Assembly (NCBI RefSeq): GCF_914767665.1
Contig: NC_059503.1
Location: 52,444,852 to 52,508,851, forward strand
DNA: 64,000 nucleotides
DNA from: Harmonia axyridis
Taxonomy: Eukaryota > Arthropoda > Insecta > Coleoptera > Coccinellidae
Direction: 5' to 3'
The translations under genes were made by a program, and so were the position numbers. Position 1 is the first letter of the stretch; each line of letters begins with the position of its first letter. Below are positions 18,882 to 32,052 of this stretch, piece by piece. The notes under the pieces were generated by a model. The model was not told where the DNA came from. It searched no databases and worked only from the letters and a program-made list of their open reading frames with translations.

Positions 18882-21800
18882 TCACACCGTATCACTCCTT
18901 CGATAAAATAATAAATAAGGAACTCTATCTCCTTGACGTTTAAGAACATCTTCTTCCGTAACTCTGTTTATTTTAGAGTCATCAAACCTCAACCATGTAT
19001 TATACCCCGAATGGAAAGTATCTGCTATATAATGCCCATAGCTGGCCTCCTTTCCTACATGGTATACTACAGATATTAATTTATATTGTCTCTCCGCTGA
19101 AGTATTCGTCCTTCCAGATAATATTTTAGAATCAATCTGCAGATTGATGGGAAATTTTATAGTCTTCATTATTTTAGTGCAGCCATTCATTCTGTATTCG
19201 AAGCATTTCAAATGTAATACTAAAACTACAGGCAACTTCTCTATCATCACTTGCTGCCATGCTTCAACCGTTTCTTTCGTTTTCGATGATGTCAGACCCT
19301 CTAGTTTGTTCTTGGTTGTAAGGCCTTCTAATGCTTCAGCTATGTTATTTGCTTTCTTAATATTTACTGGCAATGTTAGGAATGGTTCAATATTTTCTGA
19401 AGTTTCGTCTCCGGTTTTATGGATTCTTGAACAGAGAAGTCCTCCGAATATATCACTAATCGGTGTCTTGTCCATTTGTATTTCTCTTGTTACATTCCCT
19501 TCGTTCTTAGGACCCACAACTTTCCAATCATCCACATCTATTTTCACTTCTTTTTTAGCTGCTTGAATATTTTCGTCATGGCTAAGCAATTTCATTATTT
19601 CCATCATTTCATCATTGAGTCCATTCAACAGAAGGCTCAAGAATTCTTCGGCGTCTTCTTGTCGGCCTTCAACAAGGAAAGAATCGCTACGTGTTCCGTT
19701 TAGCAACGTATAAAACGATGAAGCCTCAAACGAATTGCCATTGTCTATATTGACGAAAGTTTGCTTCTTGTTCTTCTTTTTTGAACGTGACTTGCGTCTT
19801 ACATTGGGCAGATTATCGAAGTTATTCATAAATTCACACCTGGAATAGTTGAATAATTAAAATACATATATAAAATTGTTATTCAATCAAAGTTGCAAAT
19901 TATATTAATTTATACTTACATATTTTCACTCATTGTTATTGATTTCAGTGCATTATTGTGAGTGAAGTTCTCTGATAGCCGTTTGAGAAGGTTACAAAGT
20001 GGTGGGCAAGCAAGTAAGGCTTGTAATATTGAGTTTATATAACAAAAGTTACTTTTGTTTCGTAAACCCCTGGGTTTAAAACTGGTTTGGGTCCCATCAA
20101 TTTTATAGTTCTTGAGAAATCCTGAAAATTAAAAAATATTACTAACCATGATAGAAACTTGAATTTTCACTGATATTTGTAGGTGAAAACCAAAGCATTC
20201 CACTTTTCATCAAGTAAAATGGGTTCAACTAAGTAATTATCTACTGTAGATGTAAGCAAATTGTTAGTTGAAAGTAAGATAAATATATAAAAAAAGATAT
20301 GGTTTTGAACTCACCTCCTAACATATGAGTGGCTGAATCTATTTTTTTGACTACTTTTGTATGTTTTAAAGATGTTACATGTGAATCATTTATTTTATTG
20401 TCTATTTTCTCATTCGATATTGTTTTAACATCTTTATCAAATAGACTAGCCCATGATTTTTTTAATACATTTACTGTGGGCTCCTCAATTTTAGATTCAT
20501 TTTTATTCGAGATGCTACTTTCAATTTTTTCAATTGTCCCATTTGAATCATTTTTAATTATCTCTGTATTATCTCCTGCAATAATTTCAACTGTTTTTAC
20601 AGCTGAACTAGGGGGAGTTGAAGGTTTCGAATGTTTTCCTGTCATCTCATTCTGGATAATAGGTTTTGTAATTGATAATCCATTGTAATTGATTACAGAT
20701 TTTCTACACTCAATTTCTGAAAAAGTTGATATTAGTTGATTCATTATTATATTACATATTCATATTGACCATAAATAATTCTATTAAGATCTCTATACTT
20801 ACTTGAACAAAATTTTTGTTTAACTCTCCATGGTAATTTGAATTCACTAGAATTGGTAAATAATATGGTATTCATTCTACGGGCCTCTTCTTCTTCTGAC
20901 GCAGATTACTCTAAGAATTGTAGATTCTGAAAACAAATTACAATATAATAGTGGAAATCATTTTGGAAATTATAATATTTCTGTATATAGTATATCCAAA
21001 GTCACTTGAATTAGTCTATAAAAACGCTTTTGCTGTTACATCCAAAATCAAACTTATCTTATTCTACGGTGTTATAATTTGATTATTCTTTATTCTCGAC
21101 CTGTAATATGCTATCAAGGAACGATATCAACGATGATGAACTGATCGTTGCATAATATTATAAGAGCACGAAAATGTTTGAGATGAATTCGGAAATGTTC
21201 TGTCTGAAGATAAGACAAACTAGGGTAGAACAGGTGCATGACCTTGAGATCCTTGAATGACATCCAATTTTCTATGTCAAATTAGCAGCTACGTTGCCGA
21301 ATTGAATTTTATTTCTTCGTTATTGTAAGGCGACATTTATACCCCTCAGTGGAAGCAGAAGGCTAAATGATAATGATGTACAGGGTGATTCACCGCGATG
21401 GCCTATTGTTTATGGAAAACTAATAATAATTTTGTGCTGAAAATTCAAACAATTTCCTTTTATACCGGAACCAGATTTCTACTGACTTATTTCAAACGGC
21501 ACACCCAGTATATTATTGCATTATCAGATAGCTCAGTTGATGATAATTTCAGCAATATGGCAATACTTGAGTATAAGCTCAACGGTTCATAAGTAAATTT
21601 TACGTAGATATAAAAAGAGAGGGGTCTCAAGCAAATCCTATACTTAAAGAGTTTTCGAGGAAAAACTTGAACTAAAGAAAACTGCAATTTCTCATTGAAT
21701 GGAGTAGTCTATTACTTCCAGAAAACATGAAAAGAAACTAAAAAGTCGAAATTTCATGAATTGTTATAAATTTTTCGTTAAGATGGTTGAAAATCCATAA

Positions 21801-22551
21801 AAAGAGAGGGGTCTCAAGCAAATCCTATACTTAAAGAGTTTTCGAGGAAAAACTTGAACTAAAGAAAACTACAATTTCTCATTGAATGGAGTAGTCTATG
21901 ACTTCCAGAAAACATGAAAAGAAACTGAAATGTCGAAATTTCATGAATTGTAATAAATTTTTCGTTAAGATCCATAAACCAATAAAATTTTCAATTACGA
22001 ATAATTAATGACATTTCATGAAATGTCAAATTTAGTTATCCAAATTTCGATTTTAGTTTTCTGGAAGTCATAGACTACTCCACTCAGAAGTTGTAGTATT
22101 TCCTCAGTTCAAGTTTTTCCTTGATAAATTTTAAATTTCTCGTATTCAGAATCAAAATCAATATTCAAAGATATAATAATATAATGTTTATATATAATCT
22201 AATATTAAAACTGTTCATCCAATAAAATCAATTAAATCGGGACATTCCTGTTTCCAAGACGATTAGCTAAATACCGGAGTTTATTTGAGAGTATTGATAG
22301 CAATATTTTCATAAATTCCGAAAAAATTTCTGAAAACTTTGACAACCCCTGTATAATTGAATTATTCAGGCTTCCTCCAAGTGACTTTGGATATACCATA
22401 CCAGTATTTATTATAGGATATAAAAACAAAAGTAAAGTATTTTAAGAATTTAGAACACTATGAAACTAACTACATAAAATATAATTGATATTTGAAAATA
22501 TTCGAATAAATGAAAATAACCCTAAGCTAGTATTAAAAAAATTACCTCCAT
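18882..22551 (-). pseudogene. Usp10: USP10-like copy B, nonsense codon in exon 2
   Basis: Exons at 22546-22551, 20803-20926, 20315-20716, 19920-20121 and 18882-19839, all with splice sites kept. Codon 9 in exon 2 is TAA (20906-20908) where copies A, D, F, G and H read TTA. The downstream frame, including the Cys box, His and Asp, is open, so a shortened product could start at the Met in exon 3 (end of IIQNEM) and would keep the catalytic domain. Residue 247 is Glu rather than Lys. The polyadenylation region is separated by the 8 kb block. Most likely a pseudogene, but recent. Confidence 0.75.
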
Positions 22552-23600
22552 ATTCAAACAATTTTCTATTTAAATATGAAACTTTCCACTAGAAATATCA
22601 CTTCAACAACTGTTTATCAAGTAACTCTTCGCTAAACTGAGGTTACTTACAATTTGTCAATCCGGCATGGTTGACGAACATAGAATATTTTTCTTCTTCT
22701 TAACTATGTACAGGTCGAGCCATATATCTAATATTAGGGGCCAGTTGCACCATTTACCTAAACATTGATTAAAATTTAAACATTGATTAATTTCTGATTT
22801 CTCTTGAGAAATCATAGAGTAATCAACGTTTAAATTTTTAATTAATGTTTAGGCAAATGGTGCACCTGGCCCTTAGTCTATTGGGTAAAATATAGAAGTG
22901 CGCGTGCGCCGCATATTTTTTTGTTCATTCAGTCAATTTTACGTAGATATAAAAAGAGAGGGGTCTCAAGCAAATTATATACTTAAGGAGTTTACGAGGA
23001 CAAACTTCAACTAAGGAAAACTGCAATTTCTCATTGAATGGAGTAGTCTATGACTTCCAGAAAACATGAAAAGAAACTAAAAAGTCGAAATTTCATGAAA
23101 TGTAATAAATTTTTCGTTATGATGGTTGCAAATCCATAAACCAATAGAAAAAATCTAACTACATAAAATATAATTGATATTTGAAAATATTCGAATAAAT
23201 GAAAATAACCCTAAGCTAGTATTAAAAAAATTACCTCCATATTCAAACAATTTTCTATTTAAACATGAAACTTTCCAGTAGAAATATCACTTCAACAACT
23301 GTTTATCAAGTAACTCTTGGAAGAATGTTCGCTAAACTGAGGTTACTTACAATTTGTCAACCCGGCATGGTTGACGAACATAGAATATTTTTCTTCTTCT
23401 TAACTATGTACAGATCGAGCCATATGCCTTATATTAGGGGCCAGTTGCACCATTTGCCTAAACATTGATTAATTTCTGATTTCTCTTGAGAAATCATAGA
23501 GTAATCAACGTTGAAATTTTTAATTAATGTTTAGGCAAATGGTGCAACTGGCCCTTAGTCTATTAGGTAGAATATAGAAGTGCGCGTGCGCCGCATATTA
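22455..23600 (-). promoter_or_regulatory. Two R repeats, first-exon/promoter region of copy B
   Basis: Start exons at 22546-22551 and 23235-23240. The proximal repeat has lost 11 bp inside the possible 5' UTR intron (near 22,628). MITEs at 22737-22872 and 23437-23554. Confidence 0.5.
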
Positions 23601-24077
23601 AATTTCAATAATGATATATATAATAATAATAATAATAATAATTTTCAAACAGATAGTTTCTAAACTGTGCTCGAAATAAAAAATTCCAATCCCACAAAAT
23701 TATCTGTATTTCGTTTCTTCATTTCCAGCTTAATTTTATTGTAATCTATGGTCCACAGTTCGCATTGAAAAAGTGTCCAGCGGACAGGATAAATAGAAGG
23801 CGCTAGTGTAGCTAGAGGGTATATTTGTATTTTGTGGTTTCTGTAATCTGCATTCCGTGGTTTCATTTTTAGCGTGGTTATATTCATAGATAAATACAAA
23901 TGTACCCCTTATATATGGTTATAATTGATTCTGATAGATGTGGCAAGCTGAAAAATAAATATTAAATTCTGTTGATAATTATAACATAGGTAATGAGAAA
24001 ACCATTTTCTGTTGATATTTCGACATTTCGATCTTTAGCGGAATATAACAATTATGTTAAATTATTATATTTACTTT

Positions 24078-24389
24078 AATATTATTTTTGTGCCTCCCGA
24101 CCAAAGTACAAATTTCCGAAATTATTTTTTGTTCCCGATAATAGGGACATTCGATCTGCCAACCCAAGAAAGCGAACATACTTTTGTTGGATAGCACATA
24201 TGCCTACTTATGCGTTTCGTCTCTGGCACACACACCGGACTCATCAGTGTGACTTTGGTATAATTGTGTGTGCCGTGTCACATACGCTTGGGGAATTTAT
24301 TATTATCGGGAGTCGCCGGGATGCGAACCCGGCACCTTGTCGGATCTCGGTGAGTGAGTCTACCTCTTAACGTCTAGGCTACCGAATGC
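24078..24389 (-). mobile_element. tRNA-headed SINE-like repeat, copy 3
   Basis: Same as the copy at 781-1092, with the GGTTCGCATCC form of the B box. Confidence 0.6.
24212..24287 (-). ncRNA. Hammerhead ribozyme, copy 3 (intact core)
   Basis: Identical in all core and stem positions to copy 1. Confidence 0.7.
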
Positions 24390-25945
24390 TGTGTTTATTG
24401 TTGCTATGTGGAGCTTTATGAGAAGCCGCCACACTTTCATCCTTTTTGAAGTTTTCTATGAAATTTACCTTAGAACATAGAATATACTCTAAGAAATTAA
24501 CCTTCTAGCTATTCAGAGAATAGTTTTCTATTCAGTGAGTAGTTGATATTTATGAATATTCGTTACTATTCATTGATGATGATTAGATAGTTGAGTAATT
24601 AATTATTTGTGAAGTTACGAATGAAAGTTTGAATGATCACTTTTCAGGAATAATTGAAAAAAGATATTGAAATTGGAGATCACATATGTTGAAATTGATA
24701 GATACAATTGAATTGTAATAATTCATTTCATAGTAGAAACTGGTATTCATCCAAAGAAACAAGAATAGAATTGGGATTTTATAAATAAAAAAATATAAAA
24801 ATTGAATATAAGATTCTAACATATGAATTTAGCAATAAAGAGTTCTAATAATAACAATATAAGATTCTACATTCGAAATTTAATGCCGTCTTTTTAATCG
24901 ACTGCACAGTTTATTCATTTGAAACCTTGCTTTCATATTTCATATGCATTGTCATTTCTGGACATTACTCTATTTCATTGGTCAATTATTGTTTGATTCT
25001 GAATTGCGAAACGACGAATTATTCTATTCTTTTAAATCTGAGTTCTAAAAATGTAAACACATCAACTGTGACTAGCATCACCCCCTAACAAAACTAAATC
25101 AGAAAACAAAGATTTTTGAAAATTCCATATAATTGAACACGAAGTGTATTCTTGAAGGATTTAATGTTCTCAGAGTCCGCTTAGTCATTCTTTTTATACC
25201 TGCAGAACTGTAATGGGTCTATGTAGATTGTATTGTTCTAACGAAGGTTTTACTACGTCCATTTAAGCATCTATTGTATTTTGTACGTTGTCATGTAATA
25301 AAAATAATTCCTGCATTTACCAAACGACAATTTGATTATAAAAATATGACAAGTTTTGATTTTCAAGTGAATTAGAGGACCAATAGAAAAAAGAAATTTT
25401 ATAGTAATCAGAGACGAGAATTCTCCAGAAAAATTGTTCTGACCCAGGAAAAGGAATAACAGGTTATAAAACGGAAATTAATGAGTGTTTTGTTTTGGGT
25501 CATTATAGATATAGGTTAATTCAGAGTTCATGACTGGTATATTTGTGATTTTTGTGAAACATAAAAAAATTACATGATTCGAGTGCATGAGGTACGATCT
25601 TCCAAAATATCCTCATTTATCTAGGTTACAGAAGTAGGAGAACGTAGCGCCGCTGAACACAGGGGAAAATCATAAAGTTTGGTCAAGTTTCTTTTTATTA
25701 CATTGAGCGAAATTTACCTGATTTCAAGAGCAAAGAAAAAGGAATAAAGAGTCCAAAGTCCTGAAATAGCTAATACTGTTTATGGTTTATTGGAATTTTC
25801 ACGAAGACGATCTTTTTTCCTTCTGAGATCGTAGTTCTTGCAAAAATTCAATTCAAGTTTTAGGAAAAGAAATTTCTTCAAAATAAAACAAACAAAATTT
25901 TACATTTATACAAAGTCCGTTTATTAAAATATAATATTTATTTTT

Positions 25946-25951
<6 letters not shown>
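24390..25951. other. Intergenic spacer; no gene seen
   Basis: Near-identical to 1093-2655; 3' flank of copy C. Confidence 0.55.

Positions 25952-25979
<28 letters not shown>
25952..25979. repeat. (TA)n microsatellite, shortest allele among uninterrupted tracts
   Basis: About 14 TA units, against 38 in the tract at 40893-40968. Confidence 0.9.
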
Positions 25980-26121
25980 ACATTGTATAGTCAATTTATC
26001 ATATTCTCCCGAAATACAATACATGGCATTACTCATGAAACAACAGAAAAATATTACAATGTTCAGCATCCTTGAATCTAATCTGTACAAATTAACAACT
26101 ATATCAATGAATTTTTACACT

Positions 26122-29100
26122 TCACACCGTATCACTCCTTCGATAAAATAATAAATAAGGAACTCTATCTCCTTGACGTTTAAGAACATCTTCTTCCGTA
26201 ACTCTGTTTATTTTAGAGTCATCAAACCTCAACCATGTATTATACCCCGAATGGAAAGTATCTGCTATATAATGCCCATAGCTGGCCTCCTTTCCTACAT
26301 GGTATACTACAGATATTAATTTATATTGTCTCTCCGCTGAAGTATTCGTCCTTCCAGATAATATTTCAGAATCAATCTGCAGATTGATGGGAAATTTTAT
26401 AGTCTTCATTATTTTAGTGCAGCCATTCATTCTGTATTCGAAGCATTTCAAATGTAATACTAAAACTACAGGCAACTTCTCTATCATCACTTGCTGCCAT
26501 GCTTCAACCGTTTCTTTCGTTTTCGATGATGTCAGACCCTCTAGTTTGTTCTTGGTTGTAAGGCCTTCTAATGCTTCAGCTATGTTATTTGCTTTCTTAA
26601 TATTTACTGGCAATGTTAGGAATGGTTCAATATTTTCTGAAGTTTCGTCTCCGGTTTTATGGATTCTTGAACAGAGAAGTCCTCCGAATATATCACTAAT
26701 CGGTGTCTTGTCCATTTGTAGTTCTCTTGTTACATTCCCTTCGTTCTTAGGACCCACAACTTTCCAATCATCCACATCTATTTTCACTTCTTTTTTAGCT
26801 GCTTGAATATTTTCGTCATGGCTAAGCAATTTCATTATTTCCATCATTTCATCATTGAGTCCATTCAACAGAAGGCTCAAGAATTCTTCGGCGTCTTCTT
26901 GTCGGCCTTCAACAAGGAAAGAATCGCTACGTGTTCCGTTTAGCAACGTATAAAACGATTAAGCCTCAAACGAATTGCCATTGTCTATATTGACGAAAGT
27001 TTGCTTCTTGTTCTTCTTTTTTGAACGTGACTTGCGTCTTACATTGGGCAGATTATCGAAGTTATTCATAAATTTACACCTGGAATAGTTGAATAATTAA
27101 AATACATATATAAAATTGTTATTCAATCAAAGTTGCAAATTATATTAATTTATACTTACATATTTTCACTCATTGTTATTGATTTCAGTGCATTATTGTG
27201 AGTGAAGTTCTCTGATAGTCGTTTGAGAAGGTTACAAAGTGGTGGGCAAGCAAGTAAGGCTTGTAATATTGAGTTTATATAACAAAAGTTACTTTTGTTT
27301 CGTAAACCCCTGGGTTTAAAACTGGTTTGGGTCCCATCAATTTTATAGTTCTTGAGAAATCCTGAAAATTAAAAAATATTACTAACCATGATAGAAACTT
27401 GAATTTTCACTGATATTTGTAGGTGAAAACCAAAGCATTCCACTTTTCATCAAGTAAAATGGGTTCAACTAAGTAATTATCTACTGTAGATGTAAGCAAA
27501 TTGTTAGTTGAAAGTAAGATAAATATATAAAAAAAGATATGGTTTTGAACTCACCTCCTAACATATGAGTGGCTGAATCTATTTTTTTGACTACTTTTGT
27601 ATGTTTTAAAGATGTTACATGTGAATCATTTATTTTATTGTCTATTTTCTCATTCGATATTGTTTTAACATCTTTATCAAATAGACTAGCCCATGATTTT
27701 TTTAATACATTTACTGTGGGCTCCTCAATTTTAGATTCATTTTTATTCGAGATGCTACTTTCAATTTTTTCAATTGTCCCATTTGAATCATTTTTAATTA
27801 TCTCTGTATTATCTCCTGCAATAATTTCAACTGTTTTTACAGCTGAACTAGGGGGAGTTGAAGGTTTCGAATGTTTTCCTGTCATCTCATTCTGGATAAT
27901 AGGTTTTGTAATTGATAATCCATTGTAATTGATTACAGATTTTCTACACTCAATTTCTGAAAAAGTTGATATTAGTTGATTCATTATTATATTACATATT
28001 CATATTGACCATAAATAATTCTATTAAGATCTCTATACTTACTTGAACAAAATTTTTGTTTAACTCTCCATGGTAATTTGAATTCACTAGAATTGGTAAA
28101 TAATATGGTATTCATTCTACGGGCCTCTTCTTCTTCTGACGCAGATTACTCTAAGAATTGTAGATTCTGAAAACAAATTACAATATAATAGTGGAAATCA
28201 TTTTGGAAATTATAATATTTCTGTATATAGTATATCCAAAGTCACTTGAATTAGTCTATAAAAACACTTTTGCTGTTACATCCAAAATCAAACTTATCTT
28301 ATTCTACGGTGTTATAATTTGATTATTCTTTATTCTCGACCTGTAATATGCTATCAAGGAACGATATCAACGATGATGAACTGATCGTTGCATAATATTA
28401 TAAGAGCACGAAAATGTTTGAGATGAATTCGGAAATGTTCTGTCTGAAGATAAGACAAACTAGGGTAGAACAGGTGCATGACCTTGAGATCCTTGAATGA
28501 CATCCAATTTTCTATGTCAAATTAGCAGCTACGTTGCCGAATTGAATTTTATTTCTTCGTTATTGTAAGGCGACATTTATACCCCTCAGTGGAAGCAGAA
28601 GGCTAAATGATAATGATGTACAGGGTGATTCACCGCGATGGCCTATTGTTTATGGAAAACTAATAATAATTTTGTGCTGAAAATTCAAACAATTTCCTTT
28701 TATACCGGAACCAGATTACTACTGACTTATTTCAAACGGCACACCCAGTATATTATTGCATTATCAGATAGCTCAGTTGATGATAATTTCAGCAATATGG
28801 CAATACTTGAGTATAAGCTCAACGGTTCATAAGTAAATTTTACGTAGATATAAAAAGAGAGGGGTCTCAAGCAAATCCTATACCTAAAGAGTTTTCGAGG
28901 AAAAACTTGAACTAAAGAAAACTGCAATTTCTCATTGAATGGAGTAGTCTATTACTTCCAGAAAACATGAAAAGAAACTAAAAAGTCGAAATTTCATGAA
29001 TTGTTATAAATTTTTCGTTAAGATGGTTGAAAATCCATAAAAAGAGAGGGGTCTCAAGCAAATCCTATACTTAAAGAGTTTTCGAGGAAAAACTTGAACT

Positions 29101-29791
29101 AAAGAAAACTGCAATTTCTCATTGAATGGAGTAGTCTATGACTTCCAGAAAACATGAAAAGAAACCAAAATGTCGAAATTTCATGAATTGTAATAAATTT
29201 TTCGTTAAGATCCATAAACCAATAAAATTTTCAATTACGAATAATTAATGACATTTCATGAAATGTCAAATTTAGTTATCCAAATTTCGATTTTAGTTTT
29301 CTGGAAGTCATAGACTACTCCACTCAGAAGTTGTAGTATTTCCTCAGTTCAAGTTTTTCCTTGATAAATTTTAAATTTCTCGTATTCAGAATCAAAATAA
29401 ATATTCAAAGATATAATAATATAATGTTTATATATAATCTAATATTAAAACTGTTCATCCAATAAAATCAATTAAATCGGGACATTCCTGTTTCCAAGAC
29501 GATTAGCTAAATACCGGAGTTTATTTGAGAGTATTGATAGCAATATTTTCATAAATTCCGAAAAAATTTCTGAAAACTTTGACAACCCCTGTATAATTGA
29601 AATATTCAGGCTTCCTCCAAGTGACTTTGGATATACCATACCAGTATTTATTATAGGATATAAAAACAAAAGTGAAGTATTTTAAAAATTTAGAACACTA
29701 TGAAACTAACTACATAAAATATAATTGATATTTGAAAATATTCGAATAAATGAAAATAACCCTAAGCTAGTATTAAAAAAATTACCTCCAT
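26122..29791 (-). pseudogene. Usp10: USP10-like copy C, two nonsense codons
   Basis: Exons at 29786-29791, 28043-28166, 27555-27956, 27160-27361 and 26122-27079. It shares the exon 2 TAA of copy B (28146-28148) and has a second stop in exon 5: TCA to TAA at 26959-26961, codon 285, between the Lys-rich segment and the QEDAEE box. The second stop removes His and Asp of the triad from any product starting upstream, so this copy should be catalytically dead. Gene body variants are B-like, while the second S repeat and promoter are A-like. Confidence 0.85.
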
Positions 29792-31530
29792 ATTCAAACA
29801 ATTTTCTATTTAAATATGAAACTTTCCACTAGAAATATCACTTCAACAACTGTTTATCAAGTAACTCTTGGAAGAATGTTCGCTAAACTGAGGTTACTTA
29901 CAATTTGTCAATCCGGCATGGTTGACGAACATAGAATATTTTTCTTCTTCTTAACTATGTACAGGTCGAGCCATATATCTTATATTAGGGGCCAGTTGCA
30001 CCATTAACCTAAACATTGATTAAAATTTAAACATTGATTAATTTCTGATTTCTCTTGAGAAATCATAGAGTAATCAACGTTTAAATTTTTAATTAATGTT
30101 TAGGCGAATGGTGCACTTGGCCCTTAGTCTATTGGGTAAAATATAGAAGTGCGCGTGCGCCGCATATTTTTTTGTTCATTCAGTCAATTTCACGTAGATA
30201 TAAAAAGAGAGGGGTCTCAAGCAAATTATATACTTAAGGAGTTTACGAGGACAAACTTCAACTAAGGAAAACTGCAATTTCTCATTGAATGGAGTAGTCT
30301 ATGACTTCCAGAAAACATGAAAAGAAACTAAAAAGTCGAAATTTCATGAACTGTAATAAATTTTTCGTTATGATGGTTGCAAATCCATAAACCAATAAAA
30401 AAAAACTAACTACATAAAATATAATTGCTATTTGAAAATATTCGAATAAATGAAAATAACCCTAAGCTAGTATTAAAAAAATTACCTCCATATTCAAACA
30501 ATTTTCCATTTAAACATGAAACTTTCCACTAGAAATATCACTTCAACAACTGTTTATCAAGTAACTCTTGGAAGAATGTTCGCTAAACTGAGGTTACTTA
30601 CAATTTGTCAACCCGGCATGGTTGACGAACATAGAATATTTTTCTTCTTCTTAACTATGTACAGGTCGAGCCATATACCTAATATTAGGGGCCAGTTGCA
30701 CCATTTGCCTGAATATTGATTAATTTCTGATTTCTCTTGAGAAATCATAGAGTAATCAACGTTTAAATTTTTAATTAATGTTTAGGCGAATGGTGCACCT
30801 GGCCCTTAGTCTATTGGGTAAAATATAGAAGTGCGCGTGCGCCGCATATTTTTTTGTTCATTCAGTCAATTTTACGTAGATATAAAAAGAGAGGGGTCTC
30901 AAGCAAATTATATACTTAAGGAGTTTACGAGGACAAACTTCAACTAAGGAAAACTGCAATTTCTCATTGAATGGAGTAGTCTATGACTTCCAGAAAACAT
31001 GAAAAGAAACTAAAAAGTCGAAATTTCATGAACTGTTATAAATTTTTCGTTATGATGGTTGCAAATCCATAAACCAATAAAAAAAAACTAACTACATAAA
31101 ATATAATTGATATTTGAAAATATTCGAATAAATGAAAATAACCCTAAGCTAGTATTAAAAAAATTACCTCCATATTCAAACAATTTTCTATTTAAACATG
31201 AAACTTTCCAGTAGAAATATCACTTCAACAACTGTTTATCAAGTAACTCTTGGAAGAATGTTCGCTAAACTGAGGTTACTTACAATTTGTCAACCCGGCA
31301 TGGTTGACGAACATAGAATATTTTTCTTCTTCTTAACTATGTACAGATCGAGCCATATGCCTTATATTAGGGGCCAGTTGCACCATTTGCCTAAACATTG
31401 ATTAATTTCTGATTTCTCTTGAGAAATCATAGAGTAATAAACGTTGAAATTTTTAATTAATGTTTAGGCAAATGGTGCAACTGGCCCTTAGTCTATTAGG
31501 TAGAATATAGAAGTGCGCGTGCGCCGCATA
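29700..31530 (-). promoter_or_regulatory. Three R repeats, first-exon/promoter region of copy C
   Basis: Start exons at 29786-29791, 30486-30491 and 31168-31173. MITEs at 29988-30123, 30688-30805 and 31370-31487. Spacing and variants match the three-repeat cluster of copy A. Confidence 0.5.
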
Positions 31531-31740
31531 TTAAATTTCAATATTGATATATATAAATACAAATGTACCCCTTATATATGGTTATAATTGATTCTGATAG
31601 ATGTGGCAAGCTGAAAAATAAATATTAAATTCTGTTGATAATTATAACATAGGTAATGAGAAAACCATTTTCTGTTGATATTTCGACATTTCGATCTTTA
31701 GCGGAATATAACAATTATGTTAAATTATTATATTTACTTT

Positions 31741-32052
31741 AATATTATTTTTGTGCCTCCCGACCAAAGTACAAATTTCCGAAATTATTTTTTGTTCCCG
31801 ATAATAGGGACATTCGATCTGCCAACCCAAGAAAGCGAACATACTTTTGTTGGATAGCACATATGCCTACTTATGCGTTTCGTCTCTGGCACACACACCG
31901 TACTCATCAGTGTGACTTTGGTATAATTGTGTGTGCCGTGTCACATACGCTTGGGGAATTTATTATTATCGGGAGTCGCCGGGACTCGAACCCGGCACCT
32001 TGTCGGATCTCGGTGAGTGAGTCTACCTCTTAACGTCTAGGCTACCGAATGC
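31741..32052 (-). mobile_element. tRNA-headed SINE-like repeat, copy 4
   Basis: B box GGTTCGAGTCC, as in the copy at 8737-9048. The sequence between the R repeat and this element is shortened by ~330 bp relative to other units (junction near 31,550). Confidence 0.6.
31875..31950 (-). ncRNA. Hammerhead ribozyme, copy 4 (stem II variant)
   Basis: Same GTAC stem II change as the copy at 8871-8946; core intact. Confidence 0.6.
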
